A DNA stretch of 64,000 nucleotides from Aquimarina brevivitae (GTDB taxonomy: Bacteria; Bacteroidota; Bacteroidia; Flavobacteriales; Flavobacteriaceae): positions 1 to 64,000 of the forward strand of contig NZ_SGXE01000001.1 of assembly GCF_004216895.1 (NCBI RefSeq), written 5' to 3'. Within the stretch, counting starts at the first letter, position 1; each line of letters starts with the position of its first letter. The notes below the pieces were generated by a model. That model was not told where the DNA came from, made no database searches, and worked only from the letters and a program-made list of their open reading frames with translations. The position numbers and the translations under genes are program-made. This document shows, piece by piece, positions 51,980 through 63,300 of the stretch.

Positions 51980-52960
51980 TTAAACTAGGTAGAAGAATGT
52001 AAATACAAATACCCAAACTAGATCGACAAAGTGCCAGTACAATCCTACTTTCTCCACCATTTCATAATTCTTTCTTCTTTCGTACGTTCCTAGAATTACG
52101 TTGATAAAGATGATGATATTAATTATCACACCAGAAAAAACGTGAAAACCGTGAAATCCAGTAATAAAGAAAAAGAAGTTGGCAAAAAGAGGAGTACCGT
52201 ATTCATTATGAATTAGGTTTGCACCTTCTACTATACCCACTGCGTCAGTATTTAATCTGCGCAACGACTCTTCTCTTGAAAGTACAGTTTTTTCGCCTGT
52301 CTCCGTTAACTGTTGCGTTCTTATCAATAAATCTGTGTTTTTAACAAAACCAGCCTTTACTTCATTTACGGTGTAAGTAGGCAATGTATTTTCACTATCG
52401 TACCAAATTCCATTCTTATCCTGATGCTGCTCTCTTACATCGGTTATGGGTATAGCAATTTCATCAAGTGCTACACGGTGCCCATCTTTGTCCACAAATT
52501 GTAAGATTTGACCCCCTTTGGTTTCTACCGCACCATATTCACCTTTAATAAAGTTTTTCCACTCCCATGCTTGCGATCCTACGAAGATAAGACCTCCTAT
52601 TATCGTCCAAAACATATAAATGATCACTTTATTCTTTTTCATATGATGCCCTGCATCCACAGCCAATACCATCGTTACCGAAGAAAAAATCAGTATAAAT
52701 GTCATTAACGCTACGTAATACATCGGAGCATCCACCCCGTGTAGAAAAGGAAAGTGATTAAAAACTTCGTCCGCAATTGGCCAAGAATCTATGAACTTGA
52801 ATCTTGAAAAGCCATAGGCCGCCAAAAATCCTGAAAATGTCAAGGCATCGGATAAAATAAAAAACCACATCATCATTTTACCATAACTGGCTTTTAGTGG
52901 TTGATTACCACCACCCCAGATTTTACCTTCCGTACCTGTCTTAGTAACAGCTGTATCCAT
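51980..52960 (-). CDS. Cytochrome c oxidase subunit III with a long insert
   Basis: A 326-residue subunit III of the heme-copper oxidase. TM helices lie at about residues 24-48, 78-102 and 114-134. After helix 3 a hydrophilic insert of about 110 residues (136-245) is present, and the final helices carry HNEYGTPLFANFFFFITGFHGFHVFSG and YWHFVDLVWVFVFTFFYLV, the typical end. Usual subunit III proteins are shorter. This is the second of two subunit III genes in tandem. Confidence 0.9.
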   Translation of the reverse strand: MDTAVTKTGTEGKIWGGGNQPLKASYGKMMMWFFILSDALTFSGFLAAYGFSRFKFIDSWPIADEVFNHFPFLHGVDAPMYYVALMTFILIFSSVTMVLAVDAGHHMKKNKVIIYMFWTIIGGLIFVGSQAWEWKNFIKGEYGAVETKGGQILQFVDKDGHRVALDEIAIPITDVREQHQDKNGIWYDSENTLPTYTVNEVKAGFVKNTDLLIRTQQLTETGEKTVLSREESLRRLNTDAVGIVEGANLIHNEYGTPLFANFFFFITGFHGFHVFSGVIINIIIFINVILGTYERRKNYEMVEKVGLYWHFVDLVWVFVFTFFYLV

Positions 52961-53008
52961 AAAAAGAATTTGGTATTGTTAAATTTTCCACAAAAGTAAG
53001 CAATTTTC

Positions 53009-53590
53009 TTATCTAAAGAAATATAAAAATAAAAAGAGATAAACCCACAAAAAGTCTACGAAATGCCAATACATAGCACCTAGTTCTAAACCAAGGGTTT
53101 GCCCGGGTTTATATTTTTGTTTAAAATGATTATAAATTACGACAAAAAGAACTATCAGTCCACCTGCAACGTGGGCCATATGGGTTACTACGATAATAAA
53201 CATAAAGGTAGTAACGATATTAGACGTAGGTCCTGTAAAATAAAAACCTTGCTCCATTAACTCAGAAAATCCCATAAATTGCAAAACTACAAATAGAATT
53301 CCCAAAACAAGCGTCAATACTAATAGCGCTGTAGCAAAAGGTCGCTTATCCACATCAATTGCCTTTTTTGCACCATAAAATGTGAAGCTACTTAACAATA
53401 TTACCGCAAGGCTAATCGTAAATGCATTTGGAAAGTTTAAATCAATCTTCCAATCCTCTCTTCCCTGGCTAACCACCCACGCACTTGTTAATCCCGCAAA
53501 AACCATGGTCATACTGATCATAGCAAACCACATCATGGTTTTTTTTGATCTTTTAATTTTTTCTTGTGTAGTTCCCTCTGTTAAATCCAT
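53009..53590 (-). CDS. Heme-copper oxidase subunit III
   Basis: The 193-residue subunit III has five transmembrane helices and lacks the long insert of its neighbour. It ends with GAMYWHFVDFLWVYLFLFLYFF, the common C-terminus of the family. It overlaps the cyoE gene by 10 bp, so the two are translationally coupled. It is the shorter of the two adjacent subunit III proteins; their relative roles cannot be read from the sequence. Confidence 0.9.
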   Translation of the reverse strand: MDLTEGTTQEKIKRSKKTMMWFAMISMTMVFAGLTSAWVVSQGREDWKIDLNFPNAFTISLAVILLSSFTFYGAKKAIDVDKRPFATALLVLTLVLGILFVVLQFMGFSELMEQGFYFTGPTSNIVTTFMFIIVVTHMAHVAGGLIVLFVVIYNHFKQKYKPGQTLGLELGAMYWHFVDFLWVYLFLFLYFFR

Positions 53591-54492
53591 TCTCTTATAA
53601 ACTTATCCGCTACAAAAATCAACTGCAGCAGTGTTATATATATTACACTAGTTATCATCAATTTTTTGGCACTAATTGCATCTTTTTTTTGATACAATTG
53701 AAAGGCAGCACGCAATAGAAATATACCTAATACTAAAACGATTACACCTGCTACTGGGGTCAAATATAACTTACCTGTAAGACCTAGTACTGGCACAAGC
53801 GAGGTAATAACTGTCCAAACCGTATACATTATGGTTTGTATTGCGGTACCTGTATTACGCTCCCCTGTAGGCAGCATAAAAAACCCTCCTTTTTTATAAT
53901 CCTCAAATAAAAACCAACCTATTGCCCAAAAGTGAGGGAATTGCCAGAAGAACTGTATCATAAACAAAGTTCCTGGTTCAATACCGAAATTACCGGTAGC
54001 AGCGACCCATCCCAACATAAAAGGAATAGCCCCTGGTATAGCACCTACAAATACAGCTAAAGGTGTTTTAGTTTTTAACGGGGTATATAAACTTACATAG
54101 CAAAATATTGAAATCGCCCCAAACATTGCTGTAATAGGATTGATAATATACAACACAATTATCCCTAATAATGTAAAAACTGCTGCAATTATGAAGGCTG
54201 TATTCACCGACATTCGACCGGAAGGTATAGGTCGATTCTTAGTTCGGTCCATAAGACTGTCCAAATCACGTTCGATGATTTGATTAAATGCATTAGAGGC
54301 ACCTACCATAAAGTATCCTCCTATGGCTAATAAACCAAGTGTTGCCCAATTGATCGTATCAACACCCAATAAATAACCGGCTACCGAAGAAAAAACAACA
54401 CTTAGCGCCAAGCGCATTTTGGTTATTTCCTTAAAATCTTCAAGTACTGAAACTTTAGTAGTATTGATCTGGGTTATGCTCAAATTTTGCAC
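53581..54492 (-). CDS. cyoE: Protoheme IX farnesyltransferase (heme O synthase)
   Basis: Converts heme B to heme O by adding a farnesyl group, needed for aa3/bo3-type oxidases. The 303-residue membrane protein belongs to the UbiA family; the Asp-rich motif NAFNQIIERDLDSLMDRTKNRP lies at about residues 66-87, and a second Asp-containing loop (DYKKGGFFMLP) near 198-208. About nine transmembrane helices are predicted. The gene has its own promoter (54523-54553) and opens the oxidase operon. Confidence 0.95.
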   Translation of the reverse strand: MQNLSITQINTTKVSVLEDFKEITKMRLALSVVFSSVAGYLLGVDTINWATLGLLAIGGYFMVGASNAFNQIIERDLDSLMDRTKNRPIPSGRMSVNTAFIIAAVFTLLGIIVLYIINPITAMFGAISIFCYVSLYTPLKTKTPLAVFVGAIPGAIPFMLGWVAATGNFGIEPGTLFMIQFFWQFPHFWAIGWFLFEDYKKGGFFMLPTGERNTGTAIQTIMYTVWTVITSLVPVLGLTGKLYLTPVAGVIVLVLGIFLLRAAFQLYQKKDAISAKKLMITSVIYITLLQLIFVADKFIREWI

Positions 54493-54522
54493 TTTATTCT
54501 ATTGCTAGTTAAAAAAGTGGTG

Positions 54523-54553
54523 CAAAGATAAGTCTTAGCCTTGTTTTAGACAA
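54523..54553 (-). promoter_or_regulatory. Promoter of the cytochrome oxidase operon
   Basis: On the minus strand TTG (complement of 54551-54553) and TATCTTTG (complement of 54523-54530) are 20 bp apart, a good match to the phylum consensus. The cyoE start is about 30 bp after the -7 box. Confidence 0.65.
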
Positions 54554-54608
54554 CTATTAGAATTTTAATTCCCTTTTTTAACATCATTTCAGAAGATTAG
54601 CTATAAAT

Positions 54609-54640
54609 AAAAAAGCTTTCTGCGAACAGAAAGCTTTTAG
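54609..54640 (-). terminator. Terminator of the first TonB gene
   Basis: AAAAGCTTTCTG (54611-54622) and CAGAAAGCTTTT form a stem around CGAA. On the minus strand a T run follows the stem, 15 bp after the tonB stop. Confidence 0.85.
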
Positions 54641-54654
54641 GTACCACTCTTAGC

Positions 54655-55398
54655 TTATTGAATTTGAAAAATAATCGGTAATTGATATTTGACGGTTACG
54701 TTTCTGTCACGCTGTTTACCTGGTGTCATTGCGGGAAACTTTTGGACCACACGAATGGCTTCTTTCTCTAGCAAAGGATGCGTAGACCTGGCTTTGATGT
54801 TTCGAATTGTTCCATCCTTATAAACTTCGAACTGTACGTAGATTCGTTGTAATCCTGATAATCCAAGATCACCCGCTAATGAGGTGTCAAATTTCTTAGA
54901 AACTAATCTTTTAATTTTTTGAGAAAAACAAGATGCTTTTTCTTCATTCGTTGACAACCCTTCGCATCCTGGAAAAATTGGCACTGACTCCACTCCTATA
55001 AAAGGTATTGGACCTATTTCCTCCTCTTCTTTAAGATCCTCAATATCCGAAGTCTTAACACCAGAATTAGCAGGAGCTTTAGTAGTTTTATTTTCGAATT
55101 CTTTTTCGAAGCTAGCGATTTCTTTATCGTCATCTATTTGTTTAAACTCCTGTGGTTGCTCTTTAGGCCTTTTAGGTTTTTCTACAACGGCTTGTTTTTT
55201 TGGTTCTTTTTCAACCATAAAAACTTCATTCCAACTGTATTCCTCTTCAACAGGTTCAGGTTCTGGAGGGCTAACCGTTACCGGAGCAGAAGTATACACC
55301 TCAAACATTACATAGGTAAATAAAAGACTTGCGATAAGTCCGATCTGAAAGTTGACAACTGTACTTTTTCGTACATTTGCATCATGCTTGTTACTCAT
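54655..55398 (-). CDS. Energy transducer TonB
   Basis: TonB transmits energy from the inner membrane to outer-membrane receptors. The frame is open from 55443, but the ATG at 55398 is chosen (MSNKHDANVRKSTVVNFQ), giving 247 residues. One transmembrane helix (about 18-38) is followed by a Pro/Glu/Lys-rich linker and the C-terminal TonB fold (from about 165), with GDLGLSGLQRIYVQFEVYKDGTI and KFPAMTPGKQRDR. An IFPGCEG segment precedes the domain, as in its neighbour. Confidence 0.9.
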   Translation of the reverse strand: MSNKHDANVRKSTVVNFQIGLIASLLFTYVMFEVYTSAPVTVSPPEPEPVEEEYSWNEVFMVEKEPKKQAVVEKPKRPKEQPQEFKQIDDDKEIASFEKEFENKTTKAPANSGVKTSDIEDLKEEEEIGPIPFIGVESVPIFPGCEGLSTNEEKASCFSQKIKRLVSKKFDTSLAGDLGLSGLQRIYVQFEVYKDGTIRNIKARSTHPLLEKEAIRVVQKFPAMTPGKQRDRNVTVKYQLPIIFQIQ

Positions 55399-55445
55399 AC
55401 TATTTAGTTTTAACGTTACAATTAAAATCGAATCAACAAGCATAC

Positions 55446-55485
55446 CAAAAAAAGAATCCCGTTAACAAAACTGTTACGGGATTCT
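55446..55485 (-). terminator. Orphan terminator between the two tonB genes
   Basis: AGAATCCCG (55453-55461) pairs with CGGGATTCT (55477-55485), and the stem extends with one bulge through TTAACA and TGTTA. On the minus strand the stem is followed by seven T. It lies after the terminator of the upstream tonB and 48 bp before the start of the downstream tonB, so no annotated gene ends here. Confidence 0.75.
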
Positions 55486-55592
55486 GAGGTTATTTCCATA
55501 TTTGATGTAACCAATCACATAAGACTTCACTATATGTTAGCCAATGAAATTTATACTAAAAGTCATTAAAATAGGTTTGTAATTCAATAAAA
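55486..55592 (-). ncRNA. Candidate small RNA or tonB leader
   Basis: This 107-bp stretch lies between two terminators on the minus strand and holds no open frame. A terminator at its 3' end with no gene to end suggests that it is transcribed, either as a small RNA or as an attenuated leader of the downstream tonB. A weak -7-like box, TAAATTTC, is seen on the minus strand, but no convincing -33 element. Its sequence was not recognised. Confidence 0.25.
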
Positions 55593-55620
55593 AAAGCCCC
55601 TATAAATATAGGAGCTTTAT
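55593..55620 (-). terminator. Terminator of the second TonB gene
   Basis: AAAGCCCCTATA and TATAGGAGCTTT form a stem with one mismatch around AA; on the minus strand a T run follows. It lies 25 bp after the stop of the tonB gene at 55645. Confidence 0.8.
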
Positions 55621-55644
55621 ATATCAAGTATATTATTACTCTAT

Positions 55645-56370
55645 TTATTCTTGAACCTGGAATACTATAGGTAGTGAGTATAATACCCCTACAGACTTAC
55701 CACGTTGTTTACCCGGTGTCATTTTAGGCAACATCCCGATAACTCGCTGTGATTCTTTAGCTAATCTAGGGTGTGGCGCTCTTGCCTGTACCCCTGTTAC
55801 GTTACCATTACGATCGATTTTAAATCGAACATAAATTCTTTGAATTCCTGATAAACCTAACTCTGAAGCAAGATCTGTATTAAATTTACGAGTCACAAAT
55901 TTTTTCACTTTATCACTCATACACGCTTTTTTAGCAGCGTTACCAGCCTCATTTTCACATCCTGGAAAGATTGGCACATTTTCAATTACAGCAAATGGTA
56001 CATCAGCTATTTCTTCTTCCACTTCAACATCCTCAACTTCTTCGATCTCTACGATCTCTTCTTCTTGATTGGTTTCTGTAGACTCGATAATTGTTTCTTC
56101 TACTTCTTCTTCATCCTCTACCACATCAATAATCTCCGGCGCCGGTGGTGGCGGTGGTGGCGGTGGTGGCGTATTAAAATCCTGTGTAATTGGAACATCT
56201 TCTTCTTCCAATTCATCTAAGTTTAACTGACCAATATCGGTATTGGTACGGTCATAGGTTTTCCATTCTATTGCCTGCCAGGTAATAAACAGAACCAGAA
56301 TAAGACCCGCTTGTAAAAAGTAAACGCTCCATCTGGATAAATCTGCTTTAGGATTTTTCTTGGGTTCCAT
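55645..56370 (-). CDS. Energy transducer TonB with poly-Pro/acidic linker
   Basis: The 241-residue protein has one N-terminal transmembrane helix (about residues 17-36). A linker opens with nine consecutive prolines (about 68-76) and is followed by a very acidic stretch (VEDEEEVEETIIE and similar) to about 130. The C-terminal TonB domain (from about 160) has GLSGIQRIYVRFKIDRNGNV and GMLPKMTPGKQRG. It is a paralogue of the neighbouring TonB. The two are separated by two terminators, so they are expressed separately. Confidence 0.9.
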   Translation of the reverse strand: MEPKKNPKADLSRWSVYFLQAGLILVLFITWQAIEWKTYDRTNTDIGQLNLDELEEEDVPITQDFNTPPPPPPPPPAPEIIDVVEDEEEVEETIIESTETNQEEEIVEIEEVEDVEVEEEIADVPFAVIENVPIFPGCENEAGNAAKKACMSDKVKKFVTRKFNTDLASELGLSGIQRIYVRFKIDRNGNVTGVQARAPHPRLAKESQRVIGMLPKMTPGKQRGKSVGVLYSLPIVFQVQE

Positions 56371-56501
56371 ATTACGTATTTATTATAGGTTTGCTAAAAT
56401 AGCCATTTTCTTTAAAAATTTCCAAATATTAAACAGAATGTAAGATAAAAACTTAAAATTTAACGTATCCACCTCATATTCCTCAGCAGCATTAACCACA
56501 T

Positions 56502-56927
56502 CTATCGTTTACTATTTTTCCATTTAAGAACTGACTGTTTACTGATAATCAAAATAATAACAACAAAAACAATGCCACTTGTATTAGCTAAGGCATCTTT
56601 ATAGTCCATTGTTCTATAGGTGGTTAAAAAACCTTGTGCTACTTCCATAAGAACACCATAAAAAGCACAAAATATTGCTACTAAGGCTAAAATTTTAGTG
56701 TAAGTATACTTTATTTTAGTAGAAAAGAATGCACAAAAAAACCACACCAAAGCTAAAATCGCATAAGCTACAAAGTGCAAAACTTTATCGCCGTTATCCA
56801 GATCAACATCAAAAGGTGAAAGTATAAACTTATAGAGTGAAGCTGCTGTCAGTAGTATCGTAAAACTACTTGCAACCGCTAACCAAATAATGCTATGCCC
56901 CAATAAGCTCTTTATACGCATCTGCAC
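56502..56927 (-). CDS. VanZ family protein
   Basis: The 141-residue protein has four transmembrane helices (about residues 13-35, 47-67, 73-95 and 112-134) and the VanZ pattern [18 protein letters not shown], with [11 protein letters not shown] after the third helix. Some VanZ proteins confer glycopeptide resistance, but this type of chromosomal member has no known function. It overlaps gcvH by 35 bp, so it is translationally coupled to it. Confidence 0.85.
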   Translation of the reverse strand: MQMRIKSLLGHSIIWLAVASSFTILLTAASLYKFILSPFDVDLDNGDKVLHFVAYAILALVWFFCAFFSTKIKYTYTKILALVAIFCAFYGVLMEVAQGFLTTYRTMDYKDALANTSGIVFVVIILIISKQSVLKWKNSKR

Positions 56928-57273
56928 TTAAAAGATCATCTATCTGACTGCTATCAGCAATTTTTACCTTTATCATCCACCCATCTCCATAAGGATCCGA
57001 GTTCACTGCTTCGGGTTCATTTTCTAACTCTTCATTAAACTCTAAGATTTCTCCACTTAGGGGTAAGTATAAATCAGAAACGGTTTTTACTGCTTCTACG
57101 GTACCAAAAACTTCTTCCTGGTCCATTTCCTCTCCGACTGTTTCCACCTCTACATAAACGATATCTCCTAGCTCACCCTGAGCAAAATCGGTGATACCCA
57201 CGGTAGCTACATCGCCATCGATCTTGATCCATTCGTGATCTTTGGTGTATTTTAAATCTGAAGGAATATTCAT
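56893..57273 (-). CDS. gcvH: Glycine cleavage system H protein
   Basis: The lipoyl carrier of the glycine cleavage system, which shuttles the aminomethyl group between the P, T and L proteins. The 126-residue protein has lipoyl-Lys63 in [13 protein letters not shown], with the [12 protein letters not shown] and [10 protein letters not shown] parts of the fold. It follows sprA by 117 bp and overlaps vanZ. The other gcv genes are not in the window. Confidence 0.96.
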   Translation of the reverse strand: MNIPSDLKYTKDHEWIKIDGDVATVGITDFAQGELGDIVYVEVETVGEEMDQEEVFGTVEAVKTVSDLYLPLSGEILEFNEELENEPEAVNSDPYGDGWMIKVKIADSSQIDDLLSADAYKELIGA

Positions 57274-57390
57274 TCGAAACTATTTTTAAGATTAGTATTA
57301 TTTGGACACGAAAATAATCCTTATTTGGTTTTTTTCATTACAAACCAGCCAAAAATTATTAAAAGTAAGTTATTTACTAGTTTAGGGTTA

Positions 57391-60300
57391 CTAATTCCCG
57401 AAATTATAGCGCAGTGTAAACCCACCTCTTATCGTAGTTTGAGGAAACGCCGTTGAAATCGAATACTCTGAAAAGGTATGATCATAGAAAAACAAGGCGG
57501 TTAAATTTTTACTTAATGCATAATCCGCGGTAAACTTAATACCGTATATATCCTGACCAGCAGTTACCTGTGTATTATCGACATCTAAATATCTAATTAT
57601 CGTTTCGTTTTGCCTTAAAGATAAATCTGCTCTTAGATTAAGGTCACTTTTAATGACTTGCTTTCTTCCTGAAATCTTTGTTGAAAAACTTAAATCGCTT
57701 AATCTGTACCCTAATCCAATTATATACTCATTTCCTTGTATCTCCGTCAACAAATTATTTGCAAAACTCAAGGATAGCGCTCTGTCCTTTTTCCATTCTG
57801 CCAACACCTTTACGGAGTTTTTCATTTCCATATCCAAACGTATTAACGGACTAAATTGTTCCGTTAAATTTACATTCGAATACAGAATCGGGTTTTTAAA
57901 ATTACCAGATTGATCTACCGCTTCAGGGTTTGATCGATCATAATCCAAATTGGTCTGAAATTGATTTATACTATAATTTGCACGATAGCCATGAGTCATA
58001 GAAAAACGCTTGAATCTATTCCTAAACCATTTTAGGTTCATTAACCCAGTATACTTAATATCCCAGTTTGGTAGCGGTATATCGCGCAAAGCTCCTTTTT
58101 GTATATTGGATGCATCACGCCCTGAGTACGCCGCCAAGAATGAAGGCAATAATACTGCCTGATTGGTTTTATTGAAGCCTACAGGATAGCGATACCCATT
58201 AGGTTCTACTTCATCACTACGCGGAAAAGAACTGGTTCCATAAAAATCTGTAGCCAAACGGTCGGCAACGATCTGCCTATTTTGTCTAAATTCATCAAAG
58301 GCTTGCGAATCAAATTCATCGCTTTTCGCAAAAGCGGTTTTAATTAATAAGGTAGAAATCGTAAAGTTACCAAAGGTGTTTGGTGCCAGAGATTGGTATT
58401 CCAAATTATTATCAATCTCTAGAATTCTGTAATTTTCTGAATACGTTTCAGCATAATTTCTATTGGCGCTGATATCAATCGTTAAATCTTTAATAAGACC
58501 CAATGAAGCCTGTACATTAAATTTACGCCCTTCTACCTCACTGTACTGTTGGTTAAAGTCCTGATATAAGGTCAACCAACCGTTTCTGGCCGCGATGTCT
58601 CTAACCTCAGCTTGACTACCAAAGGTAAATCCTGCAGTGGGTTTTAGGGTACCTATAAAACCTGGTTCCCGGATATAACCTGGTAGATAAATACCGTTAT
58701 CTTGCTGATAATTAATATTTACCTTTTTTACTGCAGTAACTACATCTATTACTGTATTCAGTGCTTTATCTAAAGTAGTTAATTTATTAGACTTTGGTTT
58801 TTTCTTTTTGTTTTTAGACTTATCATCAGTGGTCTTTACCACCGCTCTTGTTTTTGGTTTTGATCTCCCTGGTCGTTTTTTTCTTAAACCAATATATCGG
58901 TAAAAGGTATTCATATCCAGGGAACCATTTAGCGTATGCACATTGGCATTTTGTATGGTATTACCCTGATCAGGAATATCTTCTAAAGTTCGTAAGGCTT
59001 CACTGGCTTTTGTCCACTGAAAATCTCCTGTATAGGAATAGGTAGCTCGTATAAATTTAAATAGTGGAATTTTATTAATCGGCAACTCATAATTAACCTG
59101 TAACTGCTGGCTATGGAAGTTAGGGTCACCTACATCAAAGAAGCCACTCCATAAATCTATAGAGTTGATCACTTGCCCCTGGTCGTCTATAAAGTTTTTT
59201 ACAATCCTATTGTTTGCTGATGTAAAACTAAAGTTTAGGGATTTTGTTAGATTGTGATTGATTCCATATTGCCAGTCGAATAAAAAATTACGCTGAATTA
59301 GGGCGGGTGTACCAATATCATCTGGCCCTAGCGTAATATCTCTAAAAACCTGTTCGTTGTATTGTCTATTAATATTAGAGCTAACGGTTATACTCGTTGG
59401 TAGAATATTAAAATTGAAGTCTCTTAATAGATCAAAATATTTACTCTTCCCTAAAAGCTTCACGTTTTTTAACGGTTTTATTTCTTTGGGCTGAAAGCTA
59501 AAATCATAGGTACCCCCTAGACGCACACTTTGATCCAAGGAGTTTTTAATTTCAAAATCTCGATGATCTGTTTGGTTGTAGGTACCAGAAAAAGAAAAGT
59601 TTTCTACATCATATGGCATTGGCTTTGATTCTCCTACCCGTTCCTTACGTAACCCAATGACGTTAAAACTTTGTCTTTTAGTATATGAGGTGTTTACATT
59701 AAGGATAGAATCCTTTGCGCGTTCTGTAGTGGCATTATTCAATTGATCTTCGAGCTCCAAATCCTCGTAAAATTGATCAAACTGCGGTGTAATTAATTCT
59801 TCACCACGACTGTAATTAAATGGCACTTTGATCCCCCATTTCTTAGGCAGTAACTGTCCAAGGTTAACGTTGGTGGTTACATTATACTGTTTGGTATCTT
59901 CTCTACTACGCTCATTAGGTCCTTGCTCCAAACCTCCGAAACCTATGGTAGAAACTCTACCGGCTGCATTAACATTAGCAAAATCTGCTATATTTCCATC
60001 AAAACTACCTACAGCAGCCCAACCTCCTTGATTTTTAAGGTCGCTTAGTCGCATTTCATTGAACCAAACCGAACCAGACTGTGTAGCTCCACTTTGGTTT
60101 TTGATCCCGACCATCATTACCCTAACATCCCCAAAACTCGGATTACCTTTGATCCCAACATTGAGATTATTTGGACCTGGAAAAATATTGAGTTCTAAGG
60201 GATTTAAGGCTTGATCGTTCAACACTCTAGCTTTAACATCCCTCAAAAATTCTAAGGGGAGATTTAATCGGTTGGCTACTGGCCAAACATCATTTGCATT

Positions 60301-63300
60301 TCTATCACTAAGGGCTGAAACCTCTAAAGGCAATTCAATTTCATAAAAGTTATTAGTGAAATCATTACCCATTCGAACAAAAGCTGTGAGTTGCCCATCA
60401 CTAAGTGTACCTCCCGGAACGGGTTCTGCGTGTAAAAACATTTCTAAGTTTTCATACTGACGCATATCCACATTAAAGTTCTTATACACTCCTCTTGCAT
60501 CTCCATTTCGTAATTCATTCACCGTAAGCGCTAACGAACGCTCATCCTCTCTGATAGTCGTATTATTATTCACCAACTCTTCTCTACGAACTCCAGGCGG
60601 AGTTACATAGTTCGGTGTTTCTTCTTCACTTACGGAAGTTACAATGACCTCAGAGTCGCCAAATATATTTAAACCATTGGTAGGGTTTGTAGTGGTATTA
60701 CCCGCCTGTACATATCTTCGATAATCACCTCTTACCAGATCCAAGGTACCAAAACGCAACACTACAGGAGAGTCAAACTCAGTCACAAACATCCGCATAA
60801 AACGAATGGATCTAAAATCATTTATATTTCTAGCGGTGGTGGGTTCGTAGATTGGTATTTTAAAACGCACCCAACGTGTTTCTAATGTGGTTCCATTGGC
60901 TGCTCGTATATTATTTAATACTCGAATATCTGTTATGTATCCCGTGTTGTTATCATTACCAATGTCCATCCCCTGAAAAAGTGGCACTTCGTACTCATAA
61001 TAACTATCGATGGTATTCATGGTATTATCGCGGTTCACATCTTCTACCGTGGGTAGCGTAGTATTCCCTCGATCATCATTAGTTACGGTAACGGGCGAAT
61101 TTCCCTGTACGTTGTTATAATTTAAATACCGTTCTAATATGCCTCCTTCAGCCTGCAAATAATATTGATAATTATCCGCGGCAGGGTCGTTTTCTGGGGT
61201 TGAATAATTGAAAAAAGCTGCTTCGTCTGCATCATCTAAACCATCATACCCTACATCTTGGTTTGTTCTCGCAGGTCCTTCCGTATCAAACGCATAAATC
61301 AGCGATTGATTACGAGGCACTCTTCCATAAAAATTGTTTGGATTGGATATCGTACCGGTGTCAGAACCATCATCAGGCAAACCATTTTCATATTGCTTTC
61401 TTCCGTCTTTTAAAACGTCTTCACTTACATTACCTAAATTAAAGACAACCTTACCACTAGTAGATTGGGTTAAAGGCGGAATGGTTCCACTGGAACCCGA
61501 ATAAAATGGATCCAACAACCAAAACTCAATAAACTCCACATTAGCTTGCTCAAAATTGGTAGAAGTCAATTGGCGCATGATACCACCGAAATTAGTTTCA
61601 GGTTGGTCCAAAGTATTATCTGCCTCAGCTATTGGGTCAAAATTATAGGGTCCTCTTTGTAGCGGATTATAATTTAAATCTAGTGGAAACAATGCTAGGG
61701 TTTGACCCTGTACAATATCGGTATCCGGAAAAATTTCGGAATTAAATACTCGACGCGTAGCATTACTGGATAAGTCTGTATCAGAAATACCGCTGGGGCG
61801 ACCATTACTGTAAAAAATAGGGTCGATCGAATACCAGGCTAATTTTGCTCTATTAAAACCTGACTCTACACCTGCCTGTACATCAGTTGTACTTCTTGGA
61901 TCAAAACCAATAGGGACACTCGATAACTCCCAGGACAATGGAGCACTGACATCTATGCGGGTTTGAGCACCTTCAAAGTCATCGATATACGTCGTTACCT
62001 TTCCATCAAAATCTGCACCACGTGGAGCACCCGCAATTAGATAAGCGGCTTCAGCTCGTACTGAAATATTAGAGGGTACGTCTGTATCAATATTTGGTAA
62101 ATGATTTACCATTCTAGTCAAAAAAGGCACCTCTGTAGCATAGCTTAGGTTGAAGCCAAGCATGGTATTATTAATAGGCTCGTAATTATAACTTGACTTT
62201 TGGGTGATCGGTCGTTCATTTAGATTTAAAAATGTTCCCCCAATCAATAAATCGTCACTAAAACGATGCTCAATATTGATCCCAGAGAATCGCTTGGTTT
62301 GTTGCCCAAACACTGCATTATTTTCCGTAGAAACATTAATAGGTGTATTAGATGCTAATAAAGCTTCATCCAGGATTGTAACTCTACCCAACTGATAGTT
62401 CACGGTATAGTCTACTCCTTCTTGAAGCACCCTACCACCAGCGGTAACGGTAACCGACCCTTGAGGCACATTAAAAGCACCTAATGGAATACCGTCTTGA
62501 CCAGAAGATTTATAGGTTCCTTTTAACTGAAAATAGTTTTTATCTGCCCCTTGCTGCTCGGCGATGATCTTGGTTTCTGTATATAACTCTCTAAAGACAT
62601 ATTGCGCCTGATTACCATTATAGGTGTTAGGGTCATTATAATTGGTGCCTGGTGAACCGTCGTCTAATTTTTCAAACAGATGTTCTCCAAAGGGTTCGAC
62701 AGTAGTAAAAATAATGCGCCCGTTCTCGGTATCAATAGTCAGGCCCGGGACATAATCGAAGAATCCATCCCCTCCAATCACCGGGTCATTATTTGGGTTT
62801 AATCGGTCTAAGTTAAACACACGTAGTAAGGTGGTTTCTGCCACACCTTCTGGTAATGGCCCAGCACCCTCTGCAGCGGTAATATAATTAAGAGGAGAAG
62901 GGTTGGTATATAAGATATTCATCCTAAAGTCCTCTCGCTCTAATCGAAACGCGCCCGTATTATAGATGTTTTTCATCATTAAATCCCATATCGGCAAATC
63001 GACATTGGTAATAGGACTTTTCAACATTTTTACTACTAAATTCTGGCCTGAACCTACATTGTCCGGGTTACCTGAATTTTCACCTACCGTTGCATCAACA
63101 CCGTCTTGCGAAAATTCACCGACCTGGTATACGCGTCCTCCCACGGTATATTGAAAGGCAACCCCCAGAACTTCATCATTATTCAATTTTTGATTCAATG
63201 AGATATATCCAAGCTGTGCGTTTAATGAATATTCGTTAGGGCTTAATCTTCTGGCACCTTCCAGAATCGCATAATCTCTACCTTCTTGGGCAGATATGGT

